Counted from the stretch's first letter, positions 38,791 through 50,035 are shown. The stretch is DNA of 64,000 nucleotides from Streptomyces sp. SLBN-31 (GCF_006715395.1 NZ_VFNC01000002.1:2480001-2544000), one strand, 5' to 3'. The notes: generated by a model not told the origin, from the letters alone. Program-made: numbers and translations.

Positions 38791-39860
38791 TTGTCCGCTG
38801 CCCATCCCGCGTAGAAGAGGCCCAGTCCGACGATCACGCAGATGCCCTGGATGATCCAGAAGCGGACCACGACCAGGACCTCGGACCAGCCCTTGAGTTC
38901 GAAGTGGTGCTGCAGTGGCGCCATCCGGAAGACGCGCTTGCCGGTGAGCCGGAAGGAGCCGACCTGGATGACGACCGACATGGTGATGAGGACGAACAGA
39001 CCGCCCATGATGGCCACCAGCAGCTCCGTGCGGGAGCAGATGGCGAGGCCGGTCAGGACACCGCCGAGGGCGAGCGAACCGGTGTCGCCCATGAAGATCT
39101 TGGCCGGCGAGGTGTTCCACCACAGGAAGCCGAGGCAGGCGCCCATCAGCGCGGAGGCGATGACCGCGAGGTCCAGCGGGTCGCGCACCTCGTAGCAGGC
39201 GCCCGGGTTGGTGAGGGTCTGCGCGTTGGCGCAGGACTCCTGGAACTGCCAGACGCCGATGAAGGTGTAGGCGCCGAAGACGAGCACGGAGGCGCCGGTG
39301 GCCAGGCCGTCCAGACCGTCCGTCAGGTTCACGCCGTTCGACATCGCGAGGATCATGAACAGCGCCCAGACCACGAACAGCACCGGGCCGATGGTCCAGC
39401 CGAAGTCCGTGATGAACGACAGCTTGGTGGAGGCAGGGGTGTTGCCGCGGGCATCGGAGAACTGCAGCGCGAGCACCGCGAAGCTGATGCCGACGATCAG
39501 CTGGCCGGCCATCTTCGCCTTGGCCCGCAGGCCCAGCGAACGCCGCTTGACGATCTTGATGTAGTCGTCCAGGAAGCCGACCAGGCCCATGCCGCACATC
39601 AGGCCGAGGACCAACAGGCCCGAGTAGGTGGGCGGCTGACCGGTGATCACCTTCGACAGGAAGTACGCGGCGACGGTGGCCAGGATGAAGGCGATACCGC
39701 CCATCGTCGGCGTACCGCGCTTGCTGGCGTGCTCGCGCGGGCCGTCGTCACGGATGTACTGGCCGTAGCCCTTGCGCGCCAGCAGCTTGATCAGCAGCGG
39801 GGTGCCGACCAGCGTCAGGAAGAGACCGATGACGCCGGAGAACAGGATCTGCTTCATCAT
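38787..39860 (-). CDS. mraY: MraY phospho-N-acetylmuramoyl-pentapeptide transferase
   Basis: A 357-residue enzyme with ten membrane segments that transfers the MurNAc-pentapeptide phosphate to undecaprenyl phosphate, forming lipid I. Signatures are TPTMGGIAFI, the acidic cluster GFLDDYIKIVKRRSLGL, NGVNLTDGLDGLATG and FMGDTGSLALGG, plus PLQHHFELKGWSEVLVVVRFWIIQ with the conserved HHF. Its ATG overlaps the murF stop as ATGA and its stop overlaps the murD start as GTGA. A loop between membrane segments includes a Cys-containing insertion (QESCANAQTLTNPGACYEV). Confidence 0.97.
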   Translation of the reverse strand: MMKQILFSGVIGLFLTLVGTPLLIKLLARKGYGQYIRDDGPREHASKRGTPTMGGIAFILATVAAYFLSKVITGQPPTYSGLLVLGLMCGMGLVGFLDDYIKIVKRRSLGLRAKAKMAGQLIVGISFAVLALQFSDARGNTPASTKLSFITDFGWTIGPVLFVVWALFMILAMSNGVNLTDGLDGLATGASVLVFGAYTFIGVWQFQESCANAQTLTNPGACYEVRDPLDLAVIASALMGACLGFLWWNTSPAKIFMGDTGSLALGGVLTGLAICSRTELLVAIMGGLFVLITMSVVIQVGSFRLTGKRVFRMAPLQHHFELKGWSEVLVVVRFWIIQGICVIVGLGLFYAGWAADK

Positions 39861-41263
39861 CGGGCATCAGCCCCACCCGCGGCACCGGTCTCGAGCAGCG
39901 CCTGCGCCACGCTTTCGAGCCCCACCGACCGGGACGCCTTCACGAGCACGACGTCCCCCGGGCGCAACTGGCTGCGCAACAGGTCGACCGCCGCCTGTGC
40001 GTCGGACACGTGCACCGACTCCTCACCCCACGAACCCTCGTTATATGCGCCCAGTTGCAGCCAGGACGCTTCCCTGCCCCCGACCGCGACGAGCTTGCCG
40101 ACATTGAGCCGGACGGCGAGCCGTCCGACCGCGTCGTGCTCGGCGAGCGCCTCGTCCCCGAGCTCGGCCATCTTGCCGAGCACCGCCCAGGTCCGACGTC
40201 CCTTGCCCATGGCCGCGAGCGCGCGCAGGGCGGCTCGCATGGACTCGGGGTTCGCGTTGTAGGCGTCGTTGACGATGGTCACGCCGTCCGGTCGCTCGGT
40301 GACCTCCATGCGCCAGCGGGAGAGGGAGTCCGCCTCGGAGAGCGCGGTGGCGATCTCACTTGCGGACATGCCCAGCTCATGGGCGACGGCGGCCGCGGCG
40401 AGCGCGTTCGACACGTGGTGCTCACCGTACAGGCGCATGGTCACGTCGCTTGCACCGGAGGGTGTGTGGAGCCTGAACGCGGGCTGTCCCGTGTCCGTGA
40501 GTCGCACGTTCTCGGCCCGTACGTCCGCTTCGTCGGTCTCGCCGAAGAGGACCACCTTGGCCTTCGTACGGGACGCCATGGCGCGTACGAGGGGGTCGTC
40601 CGCGTTGAGGATCGCGGCACCGTCCTCCGGAAGGGACTCCACGAGCTCGCCCTTGGCCTGCGCGATCTGCTCGCGTCCGCCGAACTCGCCGATGTGGGCG
40701 CTGCCGACGTTGAGCACGAGGCCGATCCGCGGCGGGGTCAGCTCGGTGAGGTAGCGGATGTGGCCGATGCCGCGGGCGCCCATCTCCAGCACGAGGAACT
40801 TCGTCTCCTCGGTGGCGGACAGGGCGGTGAGCGGCAGGCCGATCTCGTTGTTGAGCGAGCCGGGCGTGAACACCGTCGGCGCCTTGCGCTGCAGGACCTG
40901 GGCGATCAGGTCCTTGGTGCTGGTCTTGCCCGCGGAGCCGGTCAGGGCCACGAGGGTGGCGCCGAGCCGTCGTACGACGTGCCGGGCGAGGGCGCCGAGG
41001 GCGCTCTGGACGTCGTCGACGACGATCGCGGGGACACCGACGGGCCGGGACGCGAGGACGGCGACCGCGCCCGCCTCCACGACCTGCCGGGCGAAGTCGT
41101 GGCCGTCGACGCGCTCGCCGACGAAGGCGACGAACAGGCTGCCGGGCCGCACCTCGCGGGAGTCCCTGACGACCGTGGCGGTGACCTGGACGGACGGATC
41201 CGGTATGTCGTGCGTCTGCCCGCCGACGACTGCTGCGATCTCGGCGAGAGAGAGGGCGATCAC
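39857..41263 (-). CDS. murF: MurF UDP-MurNAc-tripeptide:D-Ala-D-Ala ligase
   Basis: A 468-residue Mur ligase completing the pentapeptide. The N-terminal domain binds UMtri (RDSREVRPGSLFVAFVGERVDGHDF). The ATP loop is LTGSAGKTSTKDLIAQ, and LEMGARGIGHIRYL and LNVGSAHIGEFGGREQIAQAKGELVE are typical. The C-terminal ligase part contains DAYNANPESMRAALRAL. GTG 41263 has AGGGA 7 nt upstream and lies 4 nt after the murE stop. The 3' end overlaps mraY by 4 bp. Confidence 0.96.
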   Translation of the reverse strand: MIALSLAEIAAVVGGQTHDIPDPSVQVTATVVRDSREVRPGSLFVAFVGERVDGHDFARQVVEAGAVAVLASRPVGVPAIVVDDVQSALGALARHVVRRLGATLVALTGSAGKTSTKDLIAQVLQRKAPTVFTPGSLNNEIGLPLTALSATEETKFLVLEMGARGIGHIRYLTELTPPRIGLVLNVGSAHIGEFGGREQIAQAKGELVESLPEDGAAILNADDPLVRAMASRTKAKVVLFGETDEADVRAENVRLTDTGQPAFRLHTPSGASDVTMRLYGEHHVSNALAAAAVAHELGMSASEIATALSEADSLSRWRMEVTERPDGVTIVNDAYNANPESMRAALRALAAMGKGRRTWAVLGKMAELGDEALAEHDAVGRLAVRLNVGKLVAVGGREASWLQLGAYNEGSWGEESVHVSDAQAAVDLLRSQLRPGDVVLVKASRSVGLESVAQALLETGAAGGADAR

Positions 41264-41267
41264 AAGT

Positions 41268-42923
41268 TCATCCCTGGGTCTGCTGGATGGCTTCTCGAAG
41301 CACCTGGCGGTCGTCGAAGGGACGGACCACACCGGCGATGTCCTGGCCCTGCTCGTGGCCCTTGCCCGCGACGAGCACGGTGTCACCGGGCTGCGCGCGG
41401 GCGACGGCTGCGGCGATCGCGGCGGCCCGGTCCTCGAAGACCTGCACCTCACCGCGTTCGTGTGCTGGTACGGACGCGGCGCCCTCGAGCATGGTTGCAA
41501 GGATCGAGAGGGGGTCCTCGGAGCGGGGGTTGTCGGAGGTCAGTACGGCGGTGTCGGCGAGGCGGGCCGCGGCGGCGCCCATCGGCGCCCGCTTGGTCCT
41601 GTCGCGGTCGCCGCCGCAGCCGAGCACGACGTGCAGCCGGCCCTCGGTGACCTTGCGCAGGGCGCGCAGGACCGACTCGACGGCGTCCGTCTTGTGGGCG
41701 TAGTCGACGACCGCGAGATACGGCTGTCCGGCGTCCACGCGCTCCAGCCGGCCCGGTACGCCCGGCACGGCGGCGACGCCGTCGGCTGCCGCCTGCGGGT
41801 CGAGTCCGGCCGTGGCGAGGGCGGTGATCGCGGCGAGGGTGTTGGCCACGTTGAAGCCGCCCGGCAGGGGCGAGGTGGCCTCGATCCGCTGGCCCTCGGG
41901 GCCGACGACGGTGAACGTCGAGTCCATCGGGCCGACCCGGACGTCCTCGGCCCGCCAGTCGGCGTCCGGGTGGCCCTCGGCGGAGTAGGTGACGACCGGG
42001 ACGGTGGCCTCCCTGGCCAGCCTGCGGCCGTACTCGTCGTCGACGTTGACCACGCCGAGCCTGCTGCGGCGGGGCGTGAACAGCTGCGCCTTGGCCCGGA
42101 AGTAGTCCTCCATGTCGGAGTGGAACTCCATGTGTTCCGGGCTGAGGTTGGTGAACACGCCGATGTCGAAGACGCAGCCGTCGACCCGGCCGAGGACCAG
42201 GGCGTGGCTGGAGACCTCCATGGCGACCGCCTCGACCCCGCGCTCGCGCATCACGGCGAACAGGGCCTGCAGGTCGGTGGCTTCGGGGGTGGTGCGCTCG
42301 GACTTGATGCGCTCGTCGCCGATGCGCATCTCGACCGTGCCGATGAGGCCGGTGTTGTTCTTGGTCTTCAGACCGCCCTCGACGAGGTAGGCGGTGGTGG
42401 TCTTGCCGGAGGTGCCGGTGATGCCGATCTGGAGCAGGTCGCGGCCCGGGTGGCCGTAGATCGTGGCCGCCAGCTCGCCCATCCGTGCCCGCGGGTCGTC
42501 GACGACCAGGACCGGCAGGCCCGTCGCGGCGGCGCGCTCGGCTCCGGTCGGGTCCGTCAGCACCGCGACGGCGCCGAGGCCGGCGGCCTGTTTCACGAAG
42601 TCGGCGCCGTGCAGGCGGGCGCCCGGCAGGGCGGCGTACAGGTCGCTGGGGCGGACGGCGCGCGAGTCATGGGTGATGCCCGTGACCTCGGCGGCGCTCT
42701 CCGGCGCGGTGGCACCCAGCTGATCGGCGAGCTCCGTCAGGGGTGTGGCGGAGACCTGAACCGGTCGCGGCGGCCCCGGATATGTCACGGAAACGCCCTT
42801 CTGGGTGGTTTGGGACTGATCAGCGTGTGGCACGGCGGTGAGCGTACCGGGCGCACCCGCCTGCGGGCGAAGCGAGGGGCGGGGGGTGTCCGGGTTGCCG
42901 GAGTCGGGAGTGATCATGGTCAC
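41268..42923 (-). CDS. murE: MurE UDP-MurNAc-dipeptide:diaminopimelate ligase
   Basis: A 551-residue Mur ligase. The first ~55 residues are an extra low-complexity N-terminus. The UDP-binding domain follows (ITHDSRAVRPSDLYAALPG), then the ATP loop GITGTSGKTTTAYLVEGGL, and the ligase domain with HVVLGCGGDRDRTKRAPMG and TSDNPRSEDPL. The DNPR tetrapeptide is the recognised diaminopimelate determinant, as expected for a Streptomyces wall with LL-DAP. I favour GTG 42923, because AGGA lies 7 nt upstream; ATG 42917 is also possible. It sits 26 nt after ftsI. Confidence 0.93.
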   Translation of the reverse strand: MTMITPDSGNPDTPRPSLRPQAGAPGTLTAVPHADQSQTTQKGVSVTYPGPPRPVQVSATPLTELADQLGATAPESAAEVTGITHDSRAVRPSDLYAALPGARLHGADFVKQAAGLGAVAVLTDPTGAERAAATGLPVLVVDDPRARMGELAATIYGHPGRDLLQIGITGTSGKTTTAYLVEGGLKTKNNTGLIGTVEMRIGDERIKSERTTPEATDLQALFAVMRERGVEAVAMEVSSHALVLGRVDGCVFDIGVFTNLSPEHMEFHSDMEDYFRAKAQLFTPRRSRLGVVNVDDEYGRRLAREATVPVVTYSAEGHPDADWRAEDVRVGPMDSTFTVVGPEGQRIEATSPLPGGFNVANTLAAITALATAGLDPQAAADGVAAVPGVPGRLERVDAGQPYLAVVDYAHKTDAVESVLRALRKVTEGRLHVVLGCGGDRDRTKRAPMGAAAARLADTAVLTSDNPRSEDPLSILATMLEGAASVPAHERGEVQVFEDRAAAIAAAVARAQPGDTVLVAGKGHEQGQDIAGVVRPFDDRQVLREAIQQTQG

Positions 42924-42949
42924 GGAGCGTTCCTGGCTGGTTGCGCTGA

Positions 42950-44905
42950 TCAGGGAGTGAAGGTGACGGGAAGTCGCGCGGGCTGGGCGCCCGTCGGCGG
43001 GACCTGGAGGGTCTTCAGTGCGAACTCCATCACCTCCTTGAAGATGGGCCCGCAGATCTGGCCGCCGAAGTAGTTGCCCTTCGTGGCGTTCTGGATGGCG
43101 CAGTAGACGGTCACGCGCGGGTTGTCCGCGGGGGCGAACCCGGCGAACGAGGACGTGTATCCGCGGTACTTGCCGGTGGCCGGATCCACGCGGTTGGCCG
43201 TACCCGTCTTGCCCGCCACCCGGTAGCCGGGGATGCGCGCCTTGGCGCCCGTGCCCTCCTGGTCGTCCACGACCGACTCCAGCATCTGGGCGAGCGTCTT
43301 CGCCGTCTTCGCGCTCACGACCCTTGTCTTCTTGGGCTTCGCGGCCGGCACGAACCGTCCGTCGGGCCCCTTCGTGCCGCGTACGAGGGTGGGTGCGACG
43401 CGGACGCCGCCGTTGGCGATCGTCGAGTAGACCGACGCCGCCTGGAGCGCGTTGAGCGACATGCCCTGGCCGAAAGGAATCGTGTACTGCTGGGAGGTCG
43501 ACCACTTGTCGGGCGGGGCGAGGATGCCCTTGGTCTCGCCGGGGAAGCCCAGTCCGCTGTAGCTGCCGAGGCCGAAACCGCGCAGGTACTTGTAGAGGAC
43601 CTGGTTGGCCTGCCCTTGCGTCCTGCCGAGCTGGCCGGTGGCCAGGATGGTGCCGATGTTGCTGGACTTGGCGAGGACGCCGTTGAGCGTGAGGTCCCAG
43701 GTCTTGTGGTCGATGTCGTCCTTGAAGAGACGGTCGCCGCGGTGCAGCCGGTTGGGCACGACGACGTGCGTCAGCGGCGTGGCAACGTTCTCCTGCAGGA
43801 CGGCGGCCATCGACATGATCTTGGCGGTGGAGCCGGGCTCGTAGGCGTCCTCGACGGCCCAGTTGTGCAGGGCGTTCGGGTTCGCCTTGGACAGGTCGTT
43901 CGGGTCGAAGCCGGGCGAGTTGGCCATCGCGAGGATCTCGCCGGTGCGGGTGTCCTGCACTATCACGTAGCCGCGGTCCGCCCCGGACTTCTTCACCTGC
44001 TCGCTGATCGCGCTCTGGGCGGCCCACTGGATGTCGCGGTCGATGGTGAGCTCGACGTCGCTGCCGGGCACCGCGGGGGTCTCCGTGGAGCCCGCGGTGG
44101 GTACCAGCCGGCCGCCGGACTGGGCGTAGCGGATCTTGCCGTCCTTGCCGGACAGTTCCTTGTTCAGCTCCTGCTCGATGCCGCCGCCGCCCTTGCCGTC
44201 GGCGTTGACCCAGCCCAGTATCCCGGCGGCGAGGGCGCCGTTGGGGTAGACCCGCTTGCTGCTGGGGGTGGAGAAGACGCCGGCCAGGACGTCGGCGGTG
44301 TCCGACTTCTTCGCCAGCGCGGCCTTCAGGTCCTTGATCTGCGTCCACACCTGCGGCGTCTGCCGCTGGGCGAGCAGGGTGTAGCGCAGCGCCTTGTTCT
44401 TCGGCCGGAGCTTTTTCACCAGGGCGTCCTGGTCCACGCCGAGGATGGGCGCGAGCAGTGCCGCCGCCTGCTCGGGCCCGTCGTCGATCTTCAGCTGCTC
44501 ACGGGTGAACATCGTGGGGTCGGCGGTGATGTCGTAGGCGTCCACGCTGGTCGCGAGTGCCACGCCGGCGCGGTCGGTGATGCCGCCGCGCTCGGCGGGC
44601 AGCACCTGGCCGACGTAGCGGTTCTGGTCGGCCTTGGCGGCGTAGGTGCTCGCGTCGACGGCCTGGACCTGCAGCAGTCGTACGACGAAGGCGATCAGGA
44701 CGAGGGCCAGGGCGAGGCCCACCAGGCGCAGTCGGGGGCGCGGGCTGCCCAGACGCAGCGGCTTGGGGGCGGCCGGGCGGGCCGGTGCCGGGCGGCGGGC
44801 CGCCGGGCGGGCGCCGGGGCGCTGCCGGCCGGCGGCGGGACGGACGGGACGCGCGGGGCCGGGCACGCGGCGGCGCGGCGGTTCCCTGTCGGACACTTCC
44901 GTCAC
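42950..44905 (-). CDS. ftsI: FtsI (PBP3) septal transpeptidase
   Basis: A 651-residue class B penicillin-binding protein. The cytosolic N-terminus of ~55 residues is dominated by Pro/Arg/Ala. One membrane helix (LVGLALALVLIAFVVRLLQV) follows, then the pedestal (ADQNRYVGQVLPAERGGITDRAGVALA). The active-site motifs are STAK at Ser359-Lys362, SSN at residues 414-416 and KTG at Lys566. The GTG at 44905 overlaps the ftsL stop as GTGA. It acts with FtsW at the division septum; this dependence is known for the family. Confidence 0.97.
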   Translation of the reverse strand: MTEVSDREPPRRRVPGPARPVRPAAGRQRPGARPAARRPAPARPAAPKPLRLGSPRPRLRLVGLALALVLIAFVVRLLQVQAVDASTYAAKADQNRYVGQVLPAERGGITDRAGVALATSVDAYDITADPTMFTREQLKIDDGPEQAAALLAPILGVDQDALVKKLRPKNKALRYTLLAQRQTPQVWTQIKDLKAALAKKSDTADVLAGVFSTPSSKRVYPNGALAAGILGWVNADGKGGGGIEQELNKELSGKDGKIRYAQSGGRLVPTAGSTETPAVPGSDVELTIDRDIQWAAQSAISEQVKKSGADRGYVIVQDTRTGEILAMANSPGFDPNDLSKANPNALHNWAVEDAYEPGSTAKIMSMAAVLQENVATPLTHVVVPNRLHRGDRLFKDDIDHKTWDLTLNGVLAKSSNIGTILATGQLGRTQGQANQVLYKYLRGFGLGSYSGLGFPGETKGILAPPDKWSTSQQYTIPFGQGMSLNALQAASVYSTIANGGVRVAPTLVRGTKGPDGRFVPAAKPKKTRVVSAKTAKTLAQMLESVVDDQEGTGAKARIPGYRVAGKTGTANRVDPATGKYRGYTSSFAGFAPADNPRVTVYCAIQNATKGNYFGGQICGPIFKEVMEFALKTLQVPPTGAQPARLPVTFTP

Positions 44906-45447
44906 CTGCCGGGGGTCGTGGTGGGGGTGAGCGCGGGCGTGGGAACCGCGGTGGGCGTGTCGGCCTGCGGGAGGGTGTCGGCCGGTGACTGGGCGAGGGT
45001 CTCCGGCGGGCGCAGGACCAGCGGGATCTGTGCGGCGGACTGCTGGGCGGCGGCCGAGGGGACCCCCTTGACCGTGCCGTCGGGGCCGAGGAAGGCGGGG
45101 TCGCCGCCGGGCAGCATGCCGAGCTCCCGGGCGCGGCGCTGGAGGGCGTCCGGCGCGGAGTAGGCGTCGATGTCCCGCTGGAGCGCCTGTTCCTCGTCGG
45201 TGAGGTTCTTGGTGTCCTTCTGCAGGTCGTCCAGCTTGAACGAGCCCTCGCTGAGTGCGGAGTTCAGCACCAGCAGACCGATCAGACCGCCGCCGAGGAG
45301 GAGCACGACGAGAAGCACGAACGGGGTGCGGGCCGCCTGCCCGGAGCTTCCCGGGCCGGGGAAGAGCCGGGCGAGACGAGCGGCCCGCCCCCTCAGTTCG
45401 GGTTTCCTACTCACACGGCCTCCAGTGAGTGCGGTTTCCCAACTCAC
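44902..45447 (-). CDS. ftsL: FtsL-like septum formation protein
   Basis: A 181-residue bitopic protein with a basic cytosolic N-terminus, one membrane segment (PFVLLVVLLLGGGLIGLLVLN), a coiled coil (FKLDDLQKDTKNLTDEEQALQRDIDAYSAPDALQRRARELGML) and a Pro/Thr/Ala-rich C-terminus. Sequence identity in this family is low; topology, coiled coil and position between rsmH and ftsI are the evidence. Two GTG starts are plausible: 45447 with GAGGGG upstream, and 45414 with GGAGG and the typical beginning SRKPELRGRAAR (170 residues). It should partner FtsQ and DivIC. Confidence 0.85.
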   Translation of the reverse strand: MSWETALTGGRVSRKPELRGRAARLARLFPGPGSSGQAARTPFVLLVVLLLGGGLIGLLVLNSALSEGSFKLDDLQKDTKNLTDEEQALQRDIDAYSAPDALQRRARELGMLPGGDPAFLGPDGTVKGVPSAAAQQSAAQIPLVLRPPETLAQSPADTLPQADTPTAVPTPALTPTTTPGR

Positions 45448-45456
45448 TCACGCCCC

Positions 45457-46416
45457 TCATTGTTCGGCGTCCTCCCTGATGCGCTCGGCCCCGCGCAGCC
45501 GCGCCGGTGCCGCCCGCCGGTTCTCGGCGACCTCTTCCTCGGTGGGAAGTTCGGCACCGCGCGTGAGCAGCTTGAGGCGGGGCTGGTACCGCTCGGGGAC
45601 GACCGGCAGCCCGGGAGGCGCGGTGGTGGCCGCACCCGCCGCGAACACCTGCTTGACCAGCCGGTCCTCCAGCGAGTGGTACGACAGGACGGCGATCCGT
45701 CCGCCCACGGCGAGCGCCTTCACGGCCGCCGGGATCGCCCGCTCCAGCACGGAGAGCTCACCGTTGACCTCGATGCGCAGGGCCTGGAAGGTGCGCTTGG
45801 CCGGGTTGCCGCCGGTGCGCTTGGCGGCCTGCGGCAGGGCGTCCCGGATGAGTTCGACGAGCCGCGCGCTGTTGTCGAACGGCTCCTTCGCGCGCTCGCG
45901 CACGATTGCGGACACGATCCGCTTGGCCTGCTTCTCCTCGCCGTAGGCGCGCAGGATCCGGACCAGTTCGCCCGGCGGATAGGTGTTGAGGACCTCGGCG
46001 GCGCTGATCCCGGTCGTCTGGTCCATGCGCATGTCGAGCGGGGCGTCCTGGGCGTAGGCGAAGCCGCGGTCGGCCTCGTCGAGCTGCATGGAGGAGACAC
46101 CGAGGTCGAACAGGACGCCCTGCACGCGCGCGATGCCGAGCCGGTCCAGTACGCCGGGGAGCTCGTCGTAGACGGCGTGCACCAGGGTGGCGCGCTCACC
46201 GAAGGGGGCGAGCCGCTCGCCGGACAGGCGCAGCGCCTCCTTGTCGCGGTCGAGGGCGACGAGCCGGGCCTCGGGGAAGCGCTGGAGGAGGGCCTCGCTG
46301 TGACCGCCGAGTCCGAGGGTGCAGTCGACGACCACCGCTCCCGGCCGCTCCAGCGCGGGCGCCAGCAGATCCAGGCACCGCTGGAGCATCACCGGGACGT
46401 GTCGACTCTGGCTCAA
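45457..46416 (-). CDS. rsmH: RsmH 16S rRNA m4C1402 methyltransferase (MraW)
   Basis: A 319-residue SAM-dependent methyltransferase. [13 protein letters not shown], the SAM loop [30 protein letters not shown] and [32 protein letters not shown] are hallmark segments. The family adds the N4-methyl group of m4Cm1402. The start is a TTG at 46416 with GAGGG upstream; the next in-frame alternatives would break the conserved N-terminus. It is the first gene of the dcw run; there is no mraZ before it. Confidence 0.96.
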   Translation of the reverse strand: MSQSRHVPVMLQRCLDLLAPALERPGAVVVDCTLGLGGHSEALLQRFPEARLVALDRDKEALRLSGERLAPFGERATLVHAVYDELPGVLDRLGIARVQGVLFDLGVSSMQLDEADRGFAYAQDAPLDMRMDQTTGISAAEVLNTYPPGELVRILRAYGEEKQAKRIVSAIVRERAKEPFDNSARLVELIRDALPQAAKRTGGNPAKRTFQALRIEVNGELSVLERAIPAAVKALAVGGRIAVLSYHSLEDRLVKQVFAAGAATTAPPGLPVVPERYQPRLKLLTRGAELPTEEEVAENRRAAPARLRGAERIREDAEQ

Positions 46417-46771
46417 GGGGCCCTCTCAGGTCCGGCTGGGCCGTACGCACCGCCGGGTCCCCGCCCGCTCGTGAAGGGGAGGCCTGCCGCGCCGGAAGCG
46501 TCAGCCGGCCGTGAGCGGGAGGAGGCCGAGCCGTACGTACGCGCCGCGCACGTGGGGAGAGCCCGGAAAATCGCCGGGTCTCCGGGGATGTCAGTCCAGC
46601 AGGGAGAGCCTCGCCTCCCGCTTCGCGCCACTTTAGTCCACGGTGTCTCGCGGTCAATCAACCGGCCTGCGCGTCGTGCCCCGAGGTGCGTGCGAAGCGG
46701 CATACCGGGGAAAATCACCCGTACGGCTTTCCGTCCGCCACCTATGTGGGTTACCTCACAAGAGGACCGTG
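46417..46771. other. Intergenic region between rsmH and carbonic anhydrase
   Basis: This 355-bp divergent region should hold promoters for the dcw cluster (leftward) and carbonic anhydrase (rightward). I see no sharp -35/-10 pair. A short pseudo-palindrome of the form GTGGGTTACCTCAC lies at 46747-46760 upstream of carbonic anhydrase. No ORF with good codon bias is seen. Confidence 0.5.
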
Positions 46772-47380
46772 ATGACGCTCTTTTCCCGCTCTCACACGAA
46801 GACCGGACCGACGGTGACCAGTAACGTCATGACTATGACGACTTCCGCATCAGTTTCCACCGAATCCGAAGGCGCCATACGAGGCGGCACGGTCACCGAC
46901 CGCCTGGTCGAGGCGAACGAACGCTACGCCGAGGCGTTCACCGACCCCGGGATGGACGCCCGCCCCGTGCTGCACGTGGCGGTCGTGGCCTGCATGGACG
47001 CCCGTATCGACCTGCACAAGGCGCTCGGTCTGCAGCTCGGCGACTGCCACACCATCCGCAACGCGGGCGGCGTGGTCACCGACGACGTGATCCGCTCCCT
47101 CACCATCAGCCAGCGCAAGCTCGGCACCCGCAGCATCGTCCTCATCCACCACACCGGCTGCGGCATGGAGACCATCACCGAGGACTTCCGCACCGAGCTG
47201 GAGGAGGAGGTCGGCCAGCGCCCCGCCTGGGCGGCGGAGGCCTTCGCGGACGTCGACCAGGACGTCCGCCAGTCCATGCAGCGGGTGCGCACCTCGCCGT
47301 TCCTGCTGCACACGGACGACGTGCGCGGCTTCGTCTTCGACGTGAAGACCGGCCTGATGCGCGAGATCGACCCCGCGTGA
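46772..47380 (+). CDS. Beta-class carbonic anhydrase
   Basis: A 202-residue zinc enzyme interconverting CO2 and bicarbonate. The beta-class metal ligands are visible: Cys74 in VACMDARID (with the Asp76/Arg78 dyad), His127 and Cys130 in HHTGCGMETIT. The following segment with RSIVLIHHTGC and the HxxC spacing fits the cab-type actinobacterial group. ATG 46772 has AGAGGA 5 nt upstream and was preferred over the downstream ATGs at 46829 and 46835, although those remain possible. The first ~25 residues are Ser/Thr-rich and variable. The gene is divergent from rsmH. Confidence 0.9.
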   Translation: MTLFSRSHTKTGPTVTSNVMTMTTSASVSTESEGAIRGGTVTDRLVEANERYAEAFTDPGMDARPVLHVAVVACMDARIDLHKALGLQLGDCHTIRNAGGVVTDDVIRSLTISQRKLGTRSIVLIHHTGCGMETITEDFRTELEEEVGQRPAWAAEAFADVDQDVRQSMQRVRTSPFLLHTDDVRGFVFDVKTGLMREIDPA

Positions 47381-47618
47381 TCGGTCCCCGGCCCTTCTCG
47401 TTCCTCGCGGAACGCGCGCATGCTGGAGCCCAAGCACCGTAAAACCCGACATATCGCGGCCACTTGTCCACAGTCGAGTGACACGAAACGGTAACGGCAG
47501 CAAGAATGCGGGGTGTGGCGCCGCGCGGGACGTTTCCCGCGTGGTGTCCGTGATTCGGGGTGGGCCGGGGCGTACAGCTGTGCATCGGCCCATGAAAGAA
47601 CGGGCCGAGGAGGGCCGG

Positions 47619-48652
<1,034 letters not shown>

Positions 48653-48656
<4 letters not shown>

Positions 48657-50035
48657 TGACCACCGGGGCGAGCGGGCCCGCGGACGCCGACCGCGGTGAG
48701 AAGGGCGGCATCCGCACCGCCCTGGCGGGTCTGACCACCCGTGGGCGCTCCTTCCTGGCGGCCGGCATCGCGGCCGCGATCTGCGCCTACGTCCTCGGCC
48801 AGAGCGATCTGTTGCGGGTCGGCCTGCTGCTCGCCGTGCTGCCCCTGGTCTGCGCGGTCTTCCTCTACCGCACGCGTTACCGGGTCGCCGGCAGCCGCCG
48901 CCTCTCCCCCGCGCGCGTGCCCGCCGGCAGCGAGGCCCGGGTCCACCTGCGGATGGACAACGTCTCCCGGCTCCCCACGGGCCTGCTGATGCTCCAGGAC
49001 CGGGTGCCCTACGTCCTCGGCCCGCGCCCGCGCTTCGTGCTGGACCGCGTCGAGCCGGGCGGGCGCCGCGAGGTGTCCTACCGCGTCCGCTCCGACCTGC
49101 GCGGCCGCTATCCCCTGGGCCCGCTCCAACTGCGCCTGACCGACCCGTTCGGCATGTGCGAGCTGACCCGCTCCTTCTCCTCCTACGACACCCTGACGGT
49201 GATCCCGCGCGTGGAGGCGCTGCCTCCGGTGCGCCTCAGCGGCGAGTCCAAGGGGTACGGCGACGGGCGGCAGCGCTCGCTCGCGCTGGCCGGCGAGGAC
49301 GACGTCATTCCCCGCGGCTACCGCTACGGCGACGATCTGCGCCGTGTGCACTGGCGCTCCACCGCCCGCTACGGCGAGCTGATGGTGCGCCGGGAGGAGC
49401 AGCCCCAGCGCGCCCGGTGCACCGTGCTGCTGGACACCCGGGGCATCGGTTTCCGGGGCGCGGGACCCGACTCGGCCTTCGAGTGGGCCGTCTCGGGCGC
49501 CGCGTCCGTCCTGGTGCACATGCTGGAACGGGGCTTCTCCGTGCGGCTGTTGACCGACACGGGCAACTCGGTGCCCGGCGAGGGCGCCGACGGGTTCGCG
49601 GGGGCGAGCCAGGAGACGGCCGACGCGGCCGGGCTGATGATGGACACCCTCGCGGTCGTCGACCACTCGGACGGCGCGGGCCTGTCCCGGGCGTACGACG
49701 TGCTGCGCGGCGGCAACGAGGGGCTGCTGGTGGCCTTCTTCGGCGACCTCGACGAGGAACAGGCCACGATCGCCGCCAAGATGCGCCAGCGCAGCGGGGG
49801 CGCGGTCGCCTTCCTGCTGGACAGTGACGCGTGGGTGCGGGAACCCACCGACGTGCCCGGGCCGTTGAACGGGCGTGCGGAGCGGCTGCGGATGCTGCGG
49901 GAGGCGGGCTGGACGGCCCTGAGCGTGCCGCGCGGCACCGCGCTGAGCGAACTGTGGCGGCAGGCCGACCGCGAACGCGCGGGGCTGGGTGTGGCCGCGG
50001 CGAGCGGGGCGAACGGTGAGGGGGCGGGCTCATGA
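48653..50035 (+). CDS. DUF58 domain protein
   Basis: A 460-residue protein. Two closely spaced membrane helices (FLAAGIAAAICAYVLGQ and LLRVGLLLAVLPLVCAVFLY) follow a short N-terminus. The conserved DUF58 core (EDDVIPRGYRYGDDLRRVHWRSTARYGELMVRREE), with the von Willebrand-like fold starting at ARCTVLLDTRG, lies in the second half. The GTG at 48653 overlaps the moxR stop; ATG 48656 with GGAGG upstream is equally possible. The last part lacks membrane segments. Always found beside MoxR and TgpA-type genes; molecular role unknown to me. Confidence 0.9.
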
